A stretch of 64,000 bases of DNA. Source: Berberis thunbergii (taxonomy: Eukaryota > Streptophyta > Magnoliopsida > Ranunculales > Berberidaceae). Positions 33,786-44,927 of this stretch are shown piece after piece. The stretch lies in assembly GCA_003290165.1 (NCBI GenBank), contig QNQO01000671.1, positions 496,001-560,000 of the forward strand. The letters run 5' to 3'. Within the stretch, counting starts at the first letter, position 1; every line of letters starts with the position of its first letter. A model generated the notes under the pieces. That model did no database searches, was not told the origin of the DNA, and saw only the letters and a program-made list of their open reading frames with translations. The position numbers and the translations under genes were made by a program.

Positions 33786-34462
33786 TGATGCAGATATTTT
33801 TTGCTCCCTGCTTTTACTTAGTCCCGCTAACCTGCACAAGTAACACACGTGAGTCACAGACCACCGTTGTGGTGGCCGATTGCATTCCGATGCTAAAGTC
33901 AGACAGAGATATGAGGAAGGTGTAATGTTATAAACATGGAATTTGGAGCGTACCTTAGCTTACCAACCTCATGTCTTATTTATAGTGCAAAAGTCTTGGT
34001 TCTACTAGGTCATCGAAGGCGTAGTTTAGGAAGGAGATCTTAATGGAGATTTTTTCTAATTAGGAGTCGTGTTGTAGGAGGAAGGTTTCTTGTTAGCCCT
34101 GTGCTCCTAGATACGCGGGAAATAGTTCCCAATCCAAGAGCAATCCGTAGAAGGGAGTTTCCTTGCGTGGAATGTACTCTGGTATTTTCTTCCTAGTTGG
34201 AAGCAGAGAGCTGTTGTAATTGCTTATTCGAATCTAATCCTCGAGATACTTGCCTTAGTAGGACTTATGAGTATAGAGGATAGTTGTGAGGCGTGTGGGC
34301 CTAGCATGTTGTAAGAGTTCGGGTTCATCTGGCTGACTGAATTAGGCGGGCTTGGAACCATTTAGGCCGGATTAGTGTTGGGTTCATGCTAGGGTCCGTA
34401 ATTCCTTGAGATCATCATGACACGTGTATGGCTCAGGGATGTGGCCTTTTTGTGTATCATCA
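33786..34462 (-). repeat. Right (5') LTR of the first Tat-like element
   Basis: Begins TGATGCAG and ends TATCATCA on the + strand, 677 bases. It aligns along its length with the left LTR and preserves the empty TRIM site CCAACCTCATGTC (about 33964). Confidence 0.9.
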
Positions 34463-35844
34463 CTCTGCATTCTACTTATTAGTTCTTTTTAATTATGAAA
34501 TGAATTCGGGTTAGTATTGTTTTTCAATTCATAAAGTATTGGAAAAAATGAATAGGGGAGAATTTTTTTTGTAATAGTGGTGGTGGGTGGCCGCGAGGCA
34601 GGCGACATGGTGTTGTTGTTGTTTTCTGATAAGAAAATAAAAATAAAAAAATGGTGGTGCCATTCAGCAAGGGGTGGTGTTAAACAAAAATGTGGTGATG
34701 ATTGTGTCAAAAGTCATGCAAGTGAAGAGTTCCCTCCTTATTTGTATCATGTTTGCCCCCACTGGGTTTACAATAGAGTGTGCAAACTTTTGACTCCAAA
34801 CCCATTAAAAAAAACCTGAATAGGAAGTTTATGGCATGTCAAACTTCTATATGCAAAGGGTTAATTTGTGTGGCTTGATGAAGTAATTTTGAATAGAAAG
34901 GGAGTAGCTCAAGCTCAAACTGTTGTTTCAAGTGTGATAATCCAAATCATTGGATGAAGGATTTCCATGTTGGATCTTCTATGCCTAATACATTTATGCT
35001 TTGGAATGAGAACTAATGAAAAATTTCACCAACCTCACACAAAAGAACAAAAGTATCTTAAATGTAATGGTTGCACTATGGGGTTTCAGTAGTTGGGAGA
35101 TGTTGTACCCGATCGTAATGGTGGTTCTCAAAAACCTATTATCCGTGTGGCTACAAATGAACCTACTCTTATAGCAAATAATGAACTTGCTACTCCTAAT
35201 GCAACTATTGAGGAAGCTAGAGGTGAAGAAATTTAAGAGGGAATAAACATAAAAAAACATGATAGAACTGAATGATCATGAGCTATTTAACAATGACCAT
35301 TTTATGTTTCAATGCAATTCTGCATTTTGCTTTTTTGAAAGTCTGACATTTACATTCAACAACTCAAGAGTTTGACATAGCACATTGTCAATTACCATTC
35401 AAATGTCATAACATCCCTACAACAAACAATACCAAATACAATTAACAGTCATCCAATACCATTCAATACCAAACTAAAATGAAATGAAAACCATTCAAAT
35501 AGTCTACCAATATAATTTGCAACAAGTGTATCATTTCCATGCAATTTAATAAGCCTAATATAGCTATAAGTATTAGCTACAAGTATGGCATGTCACATTA
35601 AGTGTATCATACAATCCATAAGACAACCATGAACCATCAATAAGCAAAAATATGGCCACATTAGACCAATGATGCACCAAGATTGCATAGATAATACAAT
35701 TAATCTAAACCACTAAAGACCATGCATCACACTGTCATAACAACAACAAAAAAGGATCACATGCAACCCACAAAAAAAAACAATCATCCATGCAAAAATT
35801 AGTCTTCCAATAATTTATAACCTAGTCCTCTTGGCCCCATATGT
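34463..35844. other. Mostly gene-less; one weak zinc-knuckle-like frame
   Basis: Near 34918 one plus-strand frame reads NCCFKCDNPNHWMKDFH. It resembles a CCHC knuckle (CX2CX4HX4C) with the last Cys replaced by Phe. Frames around it are broken, so it may be a remnant of gag or of another DNA-binding protein. Nothing else is recognised. Confidence 0.3.
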
Positions 35845-37265
35845 ATACTCCAATGCCTTGTCCCCTTGGTAATTGGATTTAATTTGTCTCCCCTTGCCCT
35901 TACCATTGCTTGTGTCTAGTCTGTAACACTGGAATTATTAGTGGCTTCATTGGTTAGGGCCTCTCTTCTTGTGCAAATGGTTGAGTTGGGAACATCTGAG
36001 TCTAAATTGTGTGCATTTGTGGAGCTATAGGCATTTGTGGTTGAGCATTTGGTTATTGTGGAGGAGTTGTGGGCATCTTTGGAGGTTCACCTATTCTTTT
36101 ACCATATCCACTAGTCTTTGCATCCCTTGGCTTGTTGTTCCTACCTGTTCTGAATCTAGGAGTCTTTGAATTCTTTAATGTCTCCCCATTACCAACAGTC
36201 TGTTCCTTGGGAGGATTTTTACATGTTTTGTTGTTGTGACCCTCTATTCTACATCTTTTGCAAGTCCTAATTTATTTATGAATAATTATACTTTGATCCT
36301 CATCCCTTCTTCTTTCAACCCTTGGTCTTTCTGGTGGCATTTTTACTTCATGTGACAATACCAAGTATGTTGGCTTCCACATCAACTATAGAATTAGTGA
36401 TGCATTCAAACAAGTTTGCAAACAAACACGCAATTCAAGTGTGAAATGTGTTTTGCCGTGCAATCAATCAATCAAGGTATACTTACTTCATCTCGTTTTC
36501 TCATATTTTTAATGCTAAAAGTGCCTATTGAGTGTGTCTCCACATAAGCTTTGACACAGTGAGGACTGCAATACCTGCATAAATGCAAGTATGGTTAGTG
36601 ATAACTTTAAAGTGTCAACATAAATTAACGGGTTAAGTTACTACCATATAAATGTTATAAGGATTAAACTTATGAAGAAAACATTATTTATTATGCCCAT
36701 ACAAGTATTTGATTGATCACAGTGACCACTGCATGCACATATATGATGCATGTCAACTATTATTTTCTACAATCACAGTATCTTGCAGATGGCTTCACTT
36801 TTTACTTGTCACCAATGTCATTATGTTTCACTATGACAAAGCCATCACTAGACTCATGCAAGGTGACTTGGTTCTTCATGTCCTTGTACTTGGCAACCAA
36901 CTTCTAAGCTCTAGGTACTAACCTATTGATGTCCCAAATACTTTTTTTGCTCTTCTATCAAACATAAGTCTAATGAGGAGCATGTGTAGTCATCAATGAA
37001 CTTGAAAATTGCCTTACCTCTTAGCTTGATAATCCAATTATTAAAGATCTCAATGAAGTTGTTTGTGATATGTTCTACGCAAACTCTGATATCAAAATAT
37101 CTCATGCAACAAGTTTTGGCATCCCTTTCAAGTGGCCACTTATGAGTCATTGGATTAGCTACATTTATCTTATTTAAATGGGAGATTGTGTAACCTCTTT
37201 CTATGCCCTAGCAGCCTTCCAATTCAGTTTCATCAAGAGCATACCTCTAAAACTAGCCTTCTTAA
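35845..37265 (-). pseudogene. MULE (MuDR-type) transposase relic
   Basis: From right to left on the minus strand: a KNFKKASFRGML..WKAARA block, then YFDIRVCVEHITNNFIEIFN and RGKAIFKFIDDY, then ARYCDCRK..LT....VHA, then YCSPHCVKAYVETHSIG. Last come VKMPPERPRVERRR and RTCKRCRIEGHNNKTCKNPP. This is the order of the end of a MULE transposase: the transposase core tail (W.A....F...NN..E.FN..I), a SWIM zinc finger (CxCx..CxH, degenerate), and a C-terminal CCHC knuckle (CKRCRIEGHNNKTC, intact). Many stops and shifts. No MULE terminal repeats identified. Confidence 0.8.
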
Positions 37266-37319
37266 AGTTCTTGTCAGTATGAATTTAAACCCGAGCCAAA
37301 TGTCTGTTTTGTAACTTGA

Positions 37320-38177
37320 AAATAGTAGTAAGATCTTACTACTATTTTGCAGGGTAATTTTTAAAAATAGTAGTAAGATTTGTTCCTGTTTCAAAATAGT
37401 AGTAAGATCTGTGTGTAAGGTACTTCAGAGATAGACCATTTTTGTAAATTTTGTTCTACTTCTGGAATTCTACATTCCATTCTATTTTGTAAAAATGGAT
37501 TTCTTTGCCTAGAGCTAGAAACCTTCCTGTTTCAATTCCACCAACATGAATTTATACAAATTAAGATCTCTTTCTTCTTCAATAGTAGTAAACCATGCAA
37601 AATGCAAACTAACATGAAATCATAAACTCCAAACAAAAACCAAGTCATAGTTGCAAACATAACACAAGTAAACATGCAACATGACCAATGCACAAACAAA
37701 TATAAAGCATGCCGACTAAACATAAGGTGCAACCCATATAGATTGCAACTAAACAAATACATAGATTCCACCACACATACATAGTCACCAAACACATATC
37801 AAACTTGCCTATGTATACATCTGTGGACATTTTTAGGTGCAATATGAAGAAGGTAAAAAACTTGTGATATAGATGTCGTCGTTGTCTTCACAATCTTAGA
37901 AAAATTACCCTGCAAAATAGTAATAAGATCTATCACAACGATAAGTAGGGGTCGACCAAAACAAGTGAAATTCCTAATGATAAATCAAAGTTAAATCTAA
38001 ATAAAAGGAATGAGAAGGTGGATTTTTAAAACAGAGTTTAAATTAACAAATCTAACCTAAGGAAAATAACTAAAATAGTGATAAAACCAAGAATCTAGAC
38101 TTTGAGATCTAAGGTCTCAATGGTTAGATTCCACCAACATGAATTTATACAAATTAAGATCTCTTTCTTCTTCAATA
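37320..38177. repeat. Clustered short direct and inverted repeats
   Basis: AAATAGTAGTAAGAT occurs three times within 37320-37415. Its inverted form, AAGATCTTACTACTATTTTGCAGGG (37333-37357), faces CCCTGCAAAATAGTAATAAGATCT (37909-37932). Separately, a perfect 50-bp direct repeat starting ATTCCACCAACATGAATT lies at 37535-37584 and 38128-38177. No coding sequence. Confidence 0.8.
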
Positions 38178-38319
38178 TTTTCCTTCCATAAACAATGCAC
38201 TTTATGAATCTAATTAAGTTTTTTGAAAAATAAAAGTAAATATTTTTTTTAATCACATACTTGTTTAATTAAAAGGAAATTTTTACTTTCAAATCTAAAT
38301 AATTAAGTGTTTGGAAGAC

Positions 38320-39669
38320 TAATCCCTTACTGATGTTGATTATGATTCTTATGCTAAAAATGTTATGAATAAACTAGCACACTTAAGAGGAGCTCTAAGA
38401 CATTGGAATAAACAACAGTTTGGGAATGTACAAAAGACTATAGTTGAAGTTAATATGGAACTTGATTACCTGAATAATAATCTTATTATTGAGGATAATG
38501 TGATCAAAATGAGAGACTTGGATGAGAAGTTAGAAGATCTTTTGGGGAGAGAAGAAATTTTTTGGTTTAAAAAATCTAGAGATGATAAAGTGTTGTATGG
38601 GGATCATAACACAAAATATTTTCACATTAAGACTATGTTCAAAGAGAAAAAAATGTGAGTACTAGAATTAAAATAAGGATGGCAACTAGGTTACTGATCA
38701 ATATTTGATTGGACTCACTTTTACCTCTTATTTTAATGATCTCTTTCAATCTTTCGAACCCCCAAGGACCAATCTATTGTGGACCTTTTCTCCTCCACCA
38801 TTTCGGATCAAGACAATATTTTTCTATGTGCTACTCCATTTGGAGAACTATTAAAAGCATTGGTAACTGGAAAGCCCCTAGACCTGATGGGTTCCAAGCT
38901 TTTTTTTTATAACAAATATTGGTCCTTAGTCAGGCATGAGCTTGTTCCCTCAGTTCAAGAATTCTTTCAAACCAGAGTCATGCCTAAAGCCTTTAATTTT
39001 ACCCACATTGCTCTAATTCCTAAGTTAAAAACCCCTACTTCCCCACTTCATTATAGGTTTATTAGCCTCTGTAATGTTATCTACAAGATTTTTTCTAAAA
39101 TCTTAGCCACTAGACTCAAAAGCTTCTTAGCTAATATCATTTCCCCGAAATACATACTTTGCCTTTTACATTTTTCACCATTATAAAAACTCAAAGGTAG
39201 GTAGGGTTGGCTTGCTTTAAAAATGGATATGGCTAAAGGTTATGATATGGTTGAATGAGGTTTCCTTCTTGACATCTTTAGAGCATCAGGGTTTTCTAAG
39301 ATTTGGACATTTCTGATTTTTCAGTAAATGTATTTATACTTTTGAATACTAGGTCATTAATAATGGCACCCCCTAGCCAGATTAACTCCTAGAGGATTGA
39401 GGCAAGGTGAGCCCTTGTCTATCTTCCTCTTCACTATTGTTGAGGCTTTATCCAAAATGATCTACAAGTGTGAGGCTATTAGTATTATCTCTGGTTTTGG
39501 ACTTAAACCTTATCCTCCTCCTACTTGATGACCTTATCATTGTTGGTAAAGTATGCTTGGATCAATTTACAAATATCAAATATGTGCTCTCCTATTATTG
39601 CCAGGCTTGTGGCTAAGTTTTAACTTTGCTAAGTCATTTTTCTACTGTAGCTCTAATTTTCATCCTAAG
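38320..39669 (+). pseudogene. L1-type LINE ORF2 relic (linker and RT)
   Basis: Reads LRGALRHWNKQQFGNV, EEIFWFKKSRDDKVLYGD and HNTKYFHIK, the linker between endonuclease and RT (LK.WN...FGN; E...W.QKSR..W...GD.NTKFFH). Then come NWKAPRPDGFQAFF, ALIPK, CNVIYKIFSKILATRLK, KMDMAKGYDMVE and RGLRQGEPLSIFLF, the RT motifs. The YxDD region is not recognisable. Frameshifts and stops throughout. The right end stops at about 39670, where the LTR of the second Tat-like element begins. The rest of the LINE is not seen in this window. Confidence 0.85.
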
Positions 39670-40233
39670 TTATGCGTCCAAATCTTGTCTTCTTGAGAGT
39701 TTGACCTGCAAAACAGATGTTAGACTGCCAAAAACAACTTTTTTTTATGGCCGAAGGCACTCCGATGCTTAAGTCAGCGACTCTGTTTGAAGAAGGAAAT
39801 ATATCTGGACAAAACTCAGTTAAAGTTGCATACCTTTGTCGAATGTTCTCTTTACCTTTTATAATGGTCGCGGTTAATTCTCTGCGTGACTTAAGCATGT
39901 GAGGCACAACGGAATGAGATGTTTCTCGTAACGTTCTCCTCCTTTATGGAAACGCGTCCGTGGAGGTGTAACTCCTTCCATGACTCTTTTTTATGCAACG
40001 TTCTTATTTTTTTATAAGAGAACTCATGTCGGGCCTGGATTTGGGCTTTGGTTAGTGTGGGACTGAATTTGGGTTTCGATATGTCTTCCTACAATGGGCC
40101 TTGTTTGGGCCTTTACTATTTTGATCTTCTTGGGTTTTACGAGCTGGCCCAATAGATGGGACGCCAGATCCTTGTGATGGATGTTTTCGCCACGTGTATG
40201 GTTGCGATGTCAGTTTATTTTGATGTATCATCA
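39670..40233 (-). repeat. Left (3') LTR of the second Tat-like element
   Basis: Reverse-complemented it shares with the LTR at 42827-43326: TGATGATACAT.AAA, CATACACGTGGC, GCAACTTTAACTGAGTTTTG, ATCGGAGTGCCTTCGGCCA and TTGCA.GTCAAACTC. Ends TATCATCA on the + strand, followed by the polypurine tract. The outer end (about 39670) is degenerate. Confidence 0.82.
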
Positions 40234-40461
40234 TCTACTCCTCCCTTTAGTTAGTGGTTATGCTGATCTGGCTACTAACTTCGTGACGGTTGGTCATTCA
40301 ATTCTATTATTGCCTTGAATCTAACGCTGTTAGCAACTTTTGGTGGGTCGATCGTCTCGATCACTTGTTTATCCGTTCATTTTAGCGCACATTTTTTGGA
40401 ATTTCGCGTGTCATTATATCCCGCACGTCGTCCCATGAGCAGTCTCTGCGTTGTTCTGCTC

Positions 40462-40467
40462 TATAAA
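40462..40467 (+). promoter_or_regulatory. TATA box of the antisense ORF
   Basis: CTATAAAG in a GC-richer context, about 105 bases before the ATG of the antisense ORF (40568). It suggests the ORF has its own promoter on the + strand, separate from the LTR. Confidence 0.5.
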
Positions 40468-40567
40468 GGGGAACATGACGAGTTTGTTAATCTTTGTATG
40501 CCATATTTGAAATTAGAGTTGTTTCTTCTTTCCATCGCCTTCTTCCTTCTTTTCTTGCCTATTCGCG

Positions 40568-41217
40568 ATGCCTGCCAGTGACTTACTAGATGGTGAGTAG
40601 CTTGCTACCTGCGAAGCTCATTTCTTTCCCAAAAAGGTTCCTCAGGCAACCTTGGATAGCGTTCGTCTTGACTACCCTCTGCTTTCCGACCTTGGGATCA
40701 TTTTACCTCAGCTGAACGACAATCCTTGTCATCCGAGGAAGGGGTATATTGCACTTTACCCAAGTATGTTTCAATTCGGCTTTCCGTTTCCAATTCCATA
40801 GTTATTATGGGCTTATTTAGATTTCCTAGGTGTTCTTCCTACTCAGGTGGGTCTTAACGGTTGGAGGGTTATGGTTTCCACATATGCAAGAGTCATCCTT
40901 TCTAGTATCCCTCTGAATGCTAGAACTTTGCACTAAGTGGTCGGTCTGTTGATGACCAAGAATATTTGTTTTCTTCATTCTCCTGCGTGTTTTGGTAATC
41001 TTAACAATGATATCAGCTATGCTTTTTTTCGTTCTGGCTACTTCGATTTGAGAGGTCAATAAATAGTGAGGTATTTCCGGGCTCCCAACAAGTGGAGGGA
41101 TCTGCAATTGACCGTGGAAGAATAAATTATCAGTGAGCTTTTTTGCAACTTCTCAGGGTTCCTTTGGACACTATCCTTTCTAATGTCATGGTAGAGCGCA
41201 ACGGTTTGTATAGTATA
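40568..41217 (+). pseudogene. Antisense ORF of the second Tat-like element, part 1 (Transposase_28-like)
   Basis: From the ATG it reads MPASDLLDGE, then after a stop FFPKKVPQATLDSVRLDYP, GYIALYPSMFQFGFPFPIP, FLGVLPTQVGLNGWRVMV and YFRAPNKWRDL. The GFPFPIP..FL...G..PTQ...N.WR order is that of the Transposase_28 domain, as in the first Tat-like element. It is cut at 41217 by an LTR element; the coding text resumes at 43327. Confidence 0.75.
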
Positions 41218-43326
41218 TGATGATACATGAAATCGTCACCCGATCATGGCCATACACGTGGCTCAAGTCACCAGAAATTCTAGAGAGCCGTTACGAAGGC
41301 TTAAGTGGTCATAAATATTGATGGACCGTTACAAGGAGATGGAGGAAATCACTCCCATCTAAATGAAGGAGGAGACAGTTACAATAAATTTCTTCTTTCA
41401 TTACGCCAACTGAGCTTAAGTCATGCACACAATTGAATGTAGTCCTCAATTCACTCATTATACGAGGTAAAGAAAAATGTATGAACTGGGGACTCAATTG
41501 GCTCTCAACTAGATTCGAGAGAGGTTGATCCAACTATCCTATCTACACTATGCAACTTTAACTGAGTTTGTTAAAATTTACATCATTCTTCCAACAGAGT
41601 TACTGACTTAAGAACCAGAGTGCCTTTGGCCACCAAAAAGGATAGGGAACGAAAAGATTCCTTTATAAAAAAAAAGCCTTATGCTTGATCACAACGGAGC
41701 AACAAGACGGGTTAATGTTACGATCATCCAGAGTCGTTTCCAATATCAATGGTAATGAAAATTCCAATATTCTATTTGGTTAGAATGACTAAAATTGTGT
41801 CCTGTGAATTAGACAGGTAATCCAGATACATCTGGATATAATGACGCAAAACTAAATACTACATCAAAGGAACACCGATAGAGTTGGTAAAGATGTGCTT
41901 AGACAACCTCAGGTTGTGGGTTTTACCCTTGCTGGCAGCATTATTATTAGTTTAAAGTTTGTTGGTTGTTCTAGTCTTTGGCAAGTCCGCAGGCCTGCAT
42001 GTCCACGAACGGGCCCGTTTAGAAGCTAACTTGTGGAGGATGAACATGAATGAAAAATGAATCCAAAGAACGTACTCGAATAATTTTTTCGGAGAACGAG
42101 TTCGAAGGACGGGCCCGAGTAGAAGCTAACCCGAGGAGCAGGAATCCGAATGAAAAATGAACCCCGAGAACGAGTCCGGAGAGCGGGTCCAAATGAAGAA
42201 CGAATTCGAAAGCCAAGTCTGAATGAAAAATGAACCCGGAAAACGAGCTCGAATAAAAAAAGGATGAACTAGGCTAGAAGCTGGCCCAAATGGAGACAAA
42301 CCTGACAAGGAGACATATTCAACATAGATAGGAGACATATCTGACAGGCCCGAGTAGAATCAAGTCAAACAGGAGACGAATTCGATAAGAATCAGGTCTA
42401 CATGCCCGACTAATCAAACTGACTTCATCTTGCTTGGACTCATGCAGTTTGATTACGCTGACTTCATTTGGTTTGGACTCATGAAACTGACTACAAAGAT
42501 TACTTCACCTAGTAAACGCAACTGACCATGATGTCGCAGACGACATCTGGTCCTAACTCTCGGAATTCACCTAGTAATGGACTCGCGTAGTCAACTATGA
42601 TACGACATCTGGTTAGAACTCATGAAGTCCGAGTACAATAACTCGTCACAAAAAATTTTCATCAATCAAAATTCATGCAGCCCGAATTTGTTGATTTCAT
42701 CCTGTCTGAACTCACGCAGTCCGACCCCGATGACTTCCCACATTGACTTCAAAGAACAAATCAAGAAAACCCTCTTTAACAAGTTAGTAACAACGCAAGC
42801 GAGTCCACTAACAGAGGGGGAGTAACTGATGATACATTAAATCATCGCCCGATCACGGCCGTACACGTGGCTCAAGTCACCGTAAATGGTGGAGAGTCGT
42901 TATGAAGGCTTAAGTCATCATAATATTGCTGGACCGTTATGAAGGAGATGGAGGAAATCACTCCCATCTCAATGAAAGAAGAGACCGTTACAATACATGC
43001 CCATTTCATTGCACCAACCTATCTTAAGTCACGCACACAACTGAATGCAGTCATCAATTTACTCATTATATAAGGTAAAAAAAAGGTATGAACTGGGGAC
43101 TCAATTGGCTCTCAACTCGGATCTCAACTCAATTCGAGAGAGGTCAATTCAACTATCCTATCTGCACTATACAACTTTAACTGAGTTTTGTTTATATTTA
43201 CATCCTTCTTCCAACATGGTTACTAACTTAAGAATCGGAGTGCCTTCGGCCACCAAAAAGGTGGTACTTGGCAATCTAACGGTTGTTTTGCATGTCAAAC
43301 TCAAAGGAGGATTTTTGGATGCATCA
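41218..43326 (+). mobile_element. Non-coding LTR derivative of the same Tat family
   Basis: Left LTR 41218-41640 and right LTR 42827-43326 both begin TGATGATACAT. The right one ends GGATGCATCA. The left copy lacks the last 66 bases, and with them the PBS. CAGAGGGGGAGTAAC before the right LTR is the polypurine tract. Flanks GTATA (41213-41217) and GTATG (43327-43331) are a likely 5-bp duplication with one change. The interior (41641-42826) has no ORF. It holds degenerate repeats: GAATGAAAAATGAACC.GAGAACGAG units (about 42000-42260) and GACTTCAT.TG..TTGGACTCATG units (about 42410-42750). Confidence 0.82.
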
Positions 43327-44922
43327 GTATGAATGAATATGAACGGGCTCTGCTGATTGAGAGACAAATTGTCGAGATTGCTCCTCATGCTGCTTTTGTT
43401 GGTAATGGCAATGTTATCGTCGATGGGAAAGTGAGCTCAGATGTTACAGATCTCGATGTTCCTATTAGCATTAGCGTTATTGGTCCAACTTCTAAGAAGA
43501 GAAAGGTTCTGAGGCCTGTTAGTCCGTCGAAGCGGTTGTATATAAGTTTTGACCATGTTTCAAAGAGAAAACGACTGATCATGCTTTTCCTTATTCAAGT
43601 TTGTTTGATAGGGAGCCTATGAGGGAGGATCGTTTATCTCTGCAAGAGGCTGAAGAAATGAAGTTGGTAGTGGAGAGGAGTGAAAAAGAGACCATTGGTC
43701 CGTTGGATGATGGCAAAAAAAAAACTCCTTGCTGCTTATGGCGGTCCTGACGCCACTAACTGCTCCAATGACGATCCTAGGGCCATCGATGATAAGATGT
43801 TCCAACTGGCAGTTCTTTCAGTCTAAAGAGCTTGGTGGACATGATCGAGCTCTCGAGGCACAGTCTCCCCATTGTCTTTCGTCTCCTATTGATAATGCGG
43901 CGGAGGTCTTGCCTTTTGCCTGGTTAGGTTTTTTTGTCCTTGTTGGGACTGCCATTCGTTTTGTTTCTGCTGCGATTACTACACAACAAGAGGGGGGATG
44001 GCTTTTCTGCCATTTCTTCTTCCTTCCTAGCAGTTGGTGGTGATTCCTCCGTGCTTTCGAATCCCCGCATTCTTCATTCGCCGATTAGTTGGAGAAACCT
44101 ACCTTTAAAGAGATTCAAGTTAAGTCAAATGGAAAGTTTTACTGGTTTTCCTAGCTTAACATGCATGATGGCGCACGTAGGCTAATCAATGAATGGTACA
44201 GATGATCGGTGGAAAGGTCTGCGACGTCTGTGTTGAATCCATACCTTCATCTCGATGATAGCCTTAGACATATAATGGATGGGATGAATCATCTTCCTAC
44301 GCATGGGGATGGGTTCAGGTAAACAAACTACTCGTATCCAGGTGGATTATTTGGAGATGAAGTTAACTGCGCTGCTGTTGGTGTTTTCCCACGTCCTTTG
44401 TCAATCCAACGCATTAAAAGTGCGATGTTCGAAACAGGAAAAAATGGGTAGGGTTGCTCAAGCCTCATTGGTTGAAGCGGAAGGTGCATGGGATTGATCT
44501 GCAGCGGAGCTCGAATCTTTAAAAATCGAATTAGACGGTGTTTGTACACGCTTACAAGATGTGGAGAAGGAGTTGTCCACCAAGAAGGCAATTCATGATG
44601 AGGTTGTTTGTGCCATGATAAAGCAATCTACCAACCACAACGTCGCTGAGAAAAGGATGGAACAATTAATGGTTGTGCTTGACAAGGTCAAGATGGATAC
44701 TTCCGTGATGCTTAGCACTGCTGAAGGGCGACTTGTTGAAGCTAGGAATGAACTTGCTTCTATTAAAGATGCTTCACATTATGGAGGTGGTAGATTTGCA
44801 GTGAACTGTTGATAGACGGACTGAGCTTCTTGACTATATCATGGGTCTTTGTGTTGATTTGTCTTAGTACCTTCTCTTCGTCTATCAGACAATTGAAGAT
44901 GAAGATGGCGACGAAGACCTTC
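43327..44922 (+). pseudogene. Antisense ORF of the second Tat-like element, part 2
   Basis: Continues the broken ORF in several frames: NEYERALLIERQIVEIAP, hydrophilic text with GPTSKKRKVLRPVSPSKR (a basic, nuclear-localisation-like cluster at about 43480-43530), then a C-terminal coiled coil at 44561-44812 (EKRMEQLMVVLDKVKMD, EGRLVEARNELASIKD). The layout matches the antisense ORF at 26199-28545. It is cut by the Athila-like element after GAAGACCTTCCGGGT. Confidence 0.6.
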
Positions 44923-44927
44923 CGGGT

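Larger units (their letters stand above)
24592..34462 (-). mobile_element. Tat-like Ty3/gypsy retrotransposon lacking RT and integrase
   Basis: LTRs of about 680 bases (24592-25900 with a TRIM inside, and 33786-34462) bound an interior in minus orientation. There is a PBS beside the right LTR and a polypurine tract (reverse of GCTACTCCCCCGAGT, 25901-25915) beside the left. From right to left the interior holds gag, an aspartic protease, a mosaic region, a tandem repeat, and a long ORF on the opposite strand. An antisense ORF before the 3' LTR is a known trait of the Tat lineage. RT, RNase H and integrase motifs are not seen, so the copy is non-autonomous. Flanking pentamers ATCTT and CTCTG do not match, so recombination or decay at the ends is possible. 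Confidence 0.82.
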
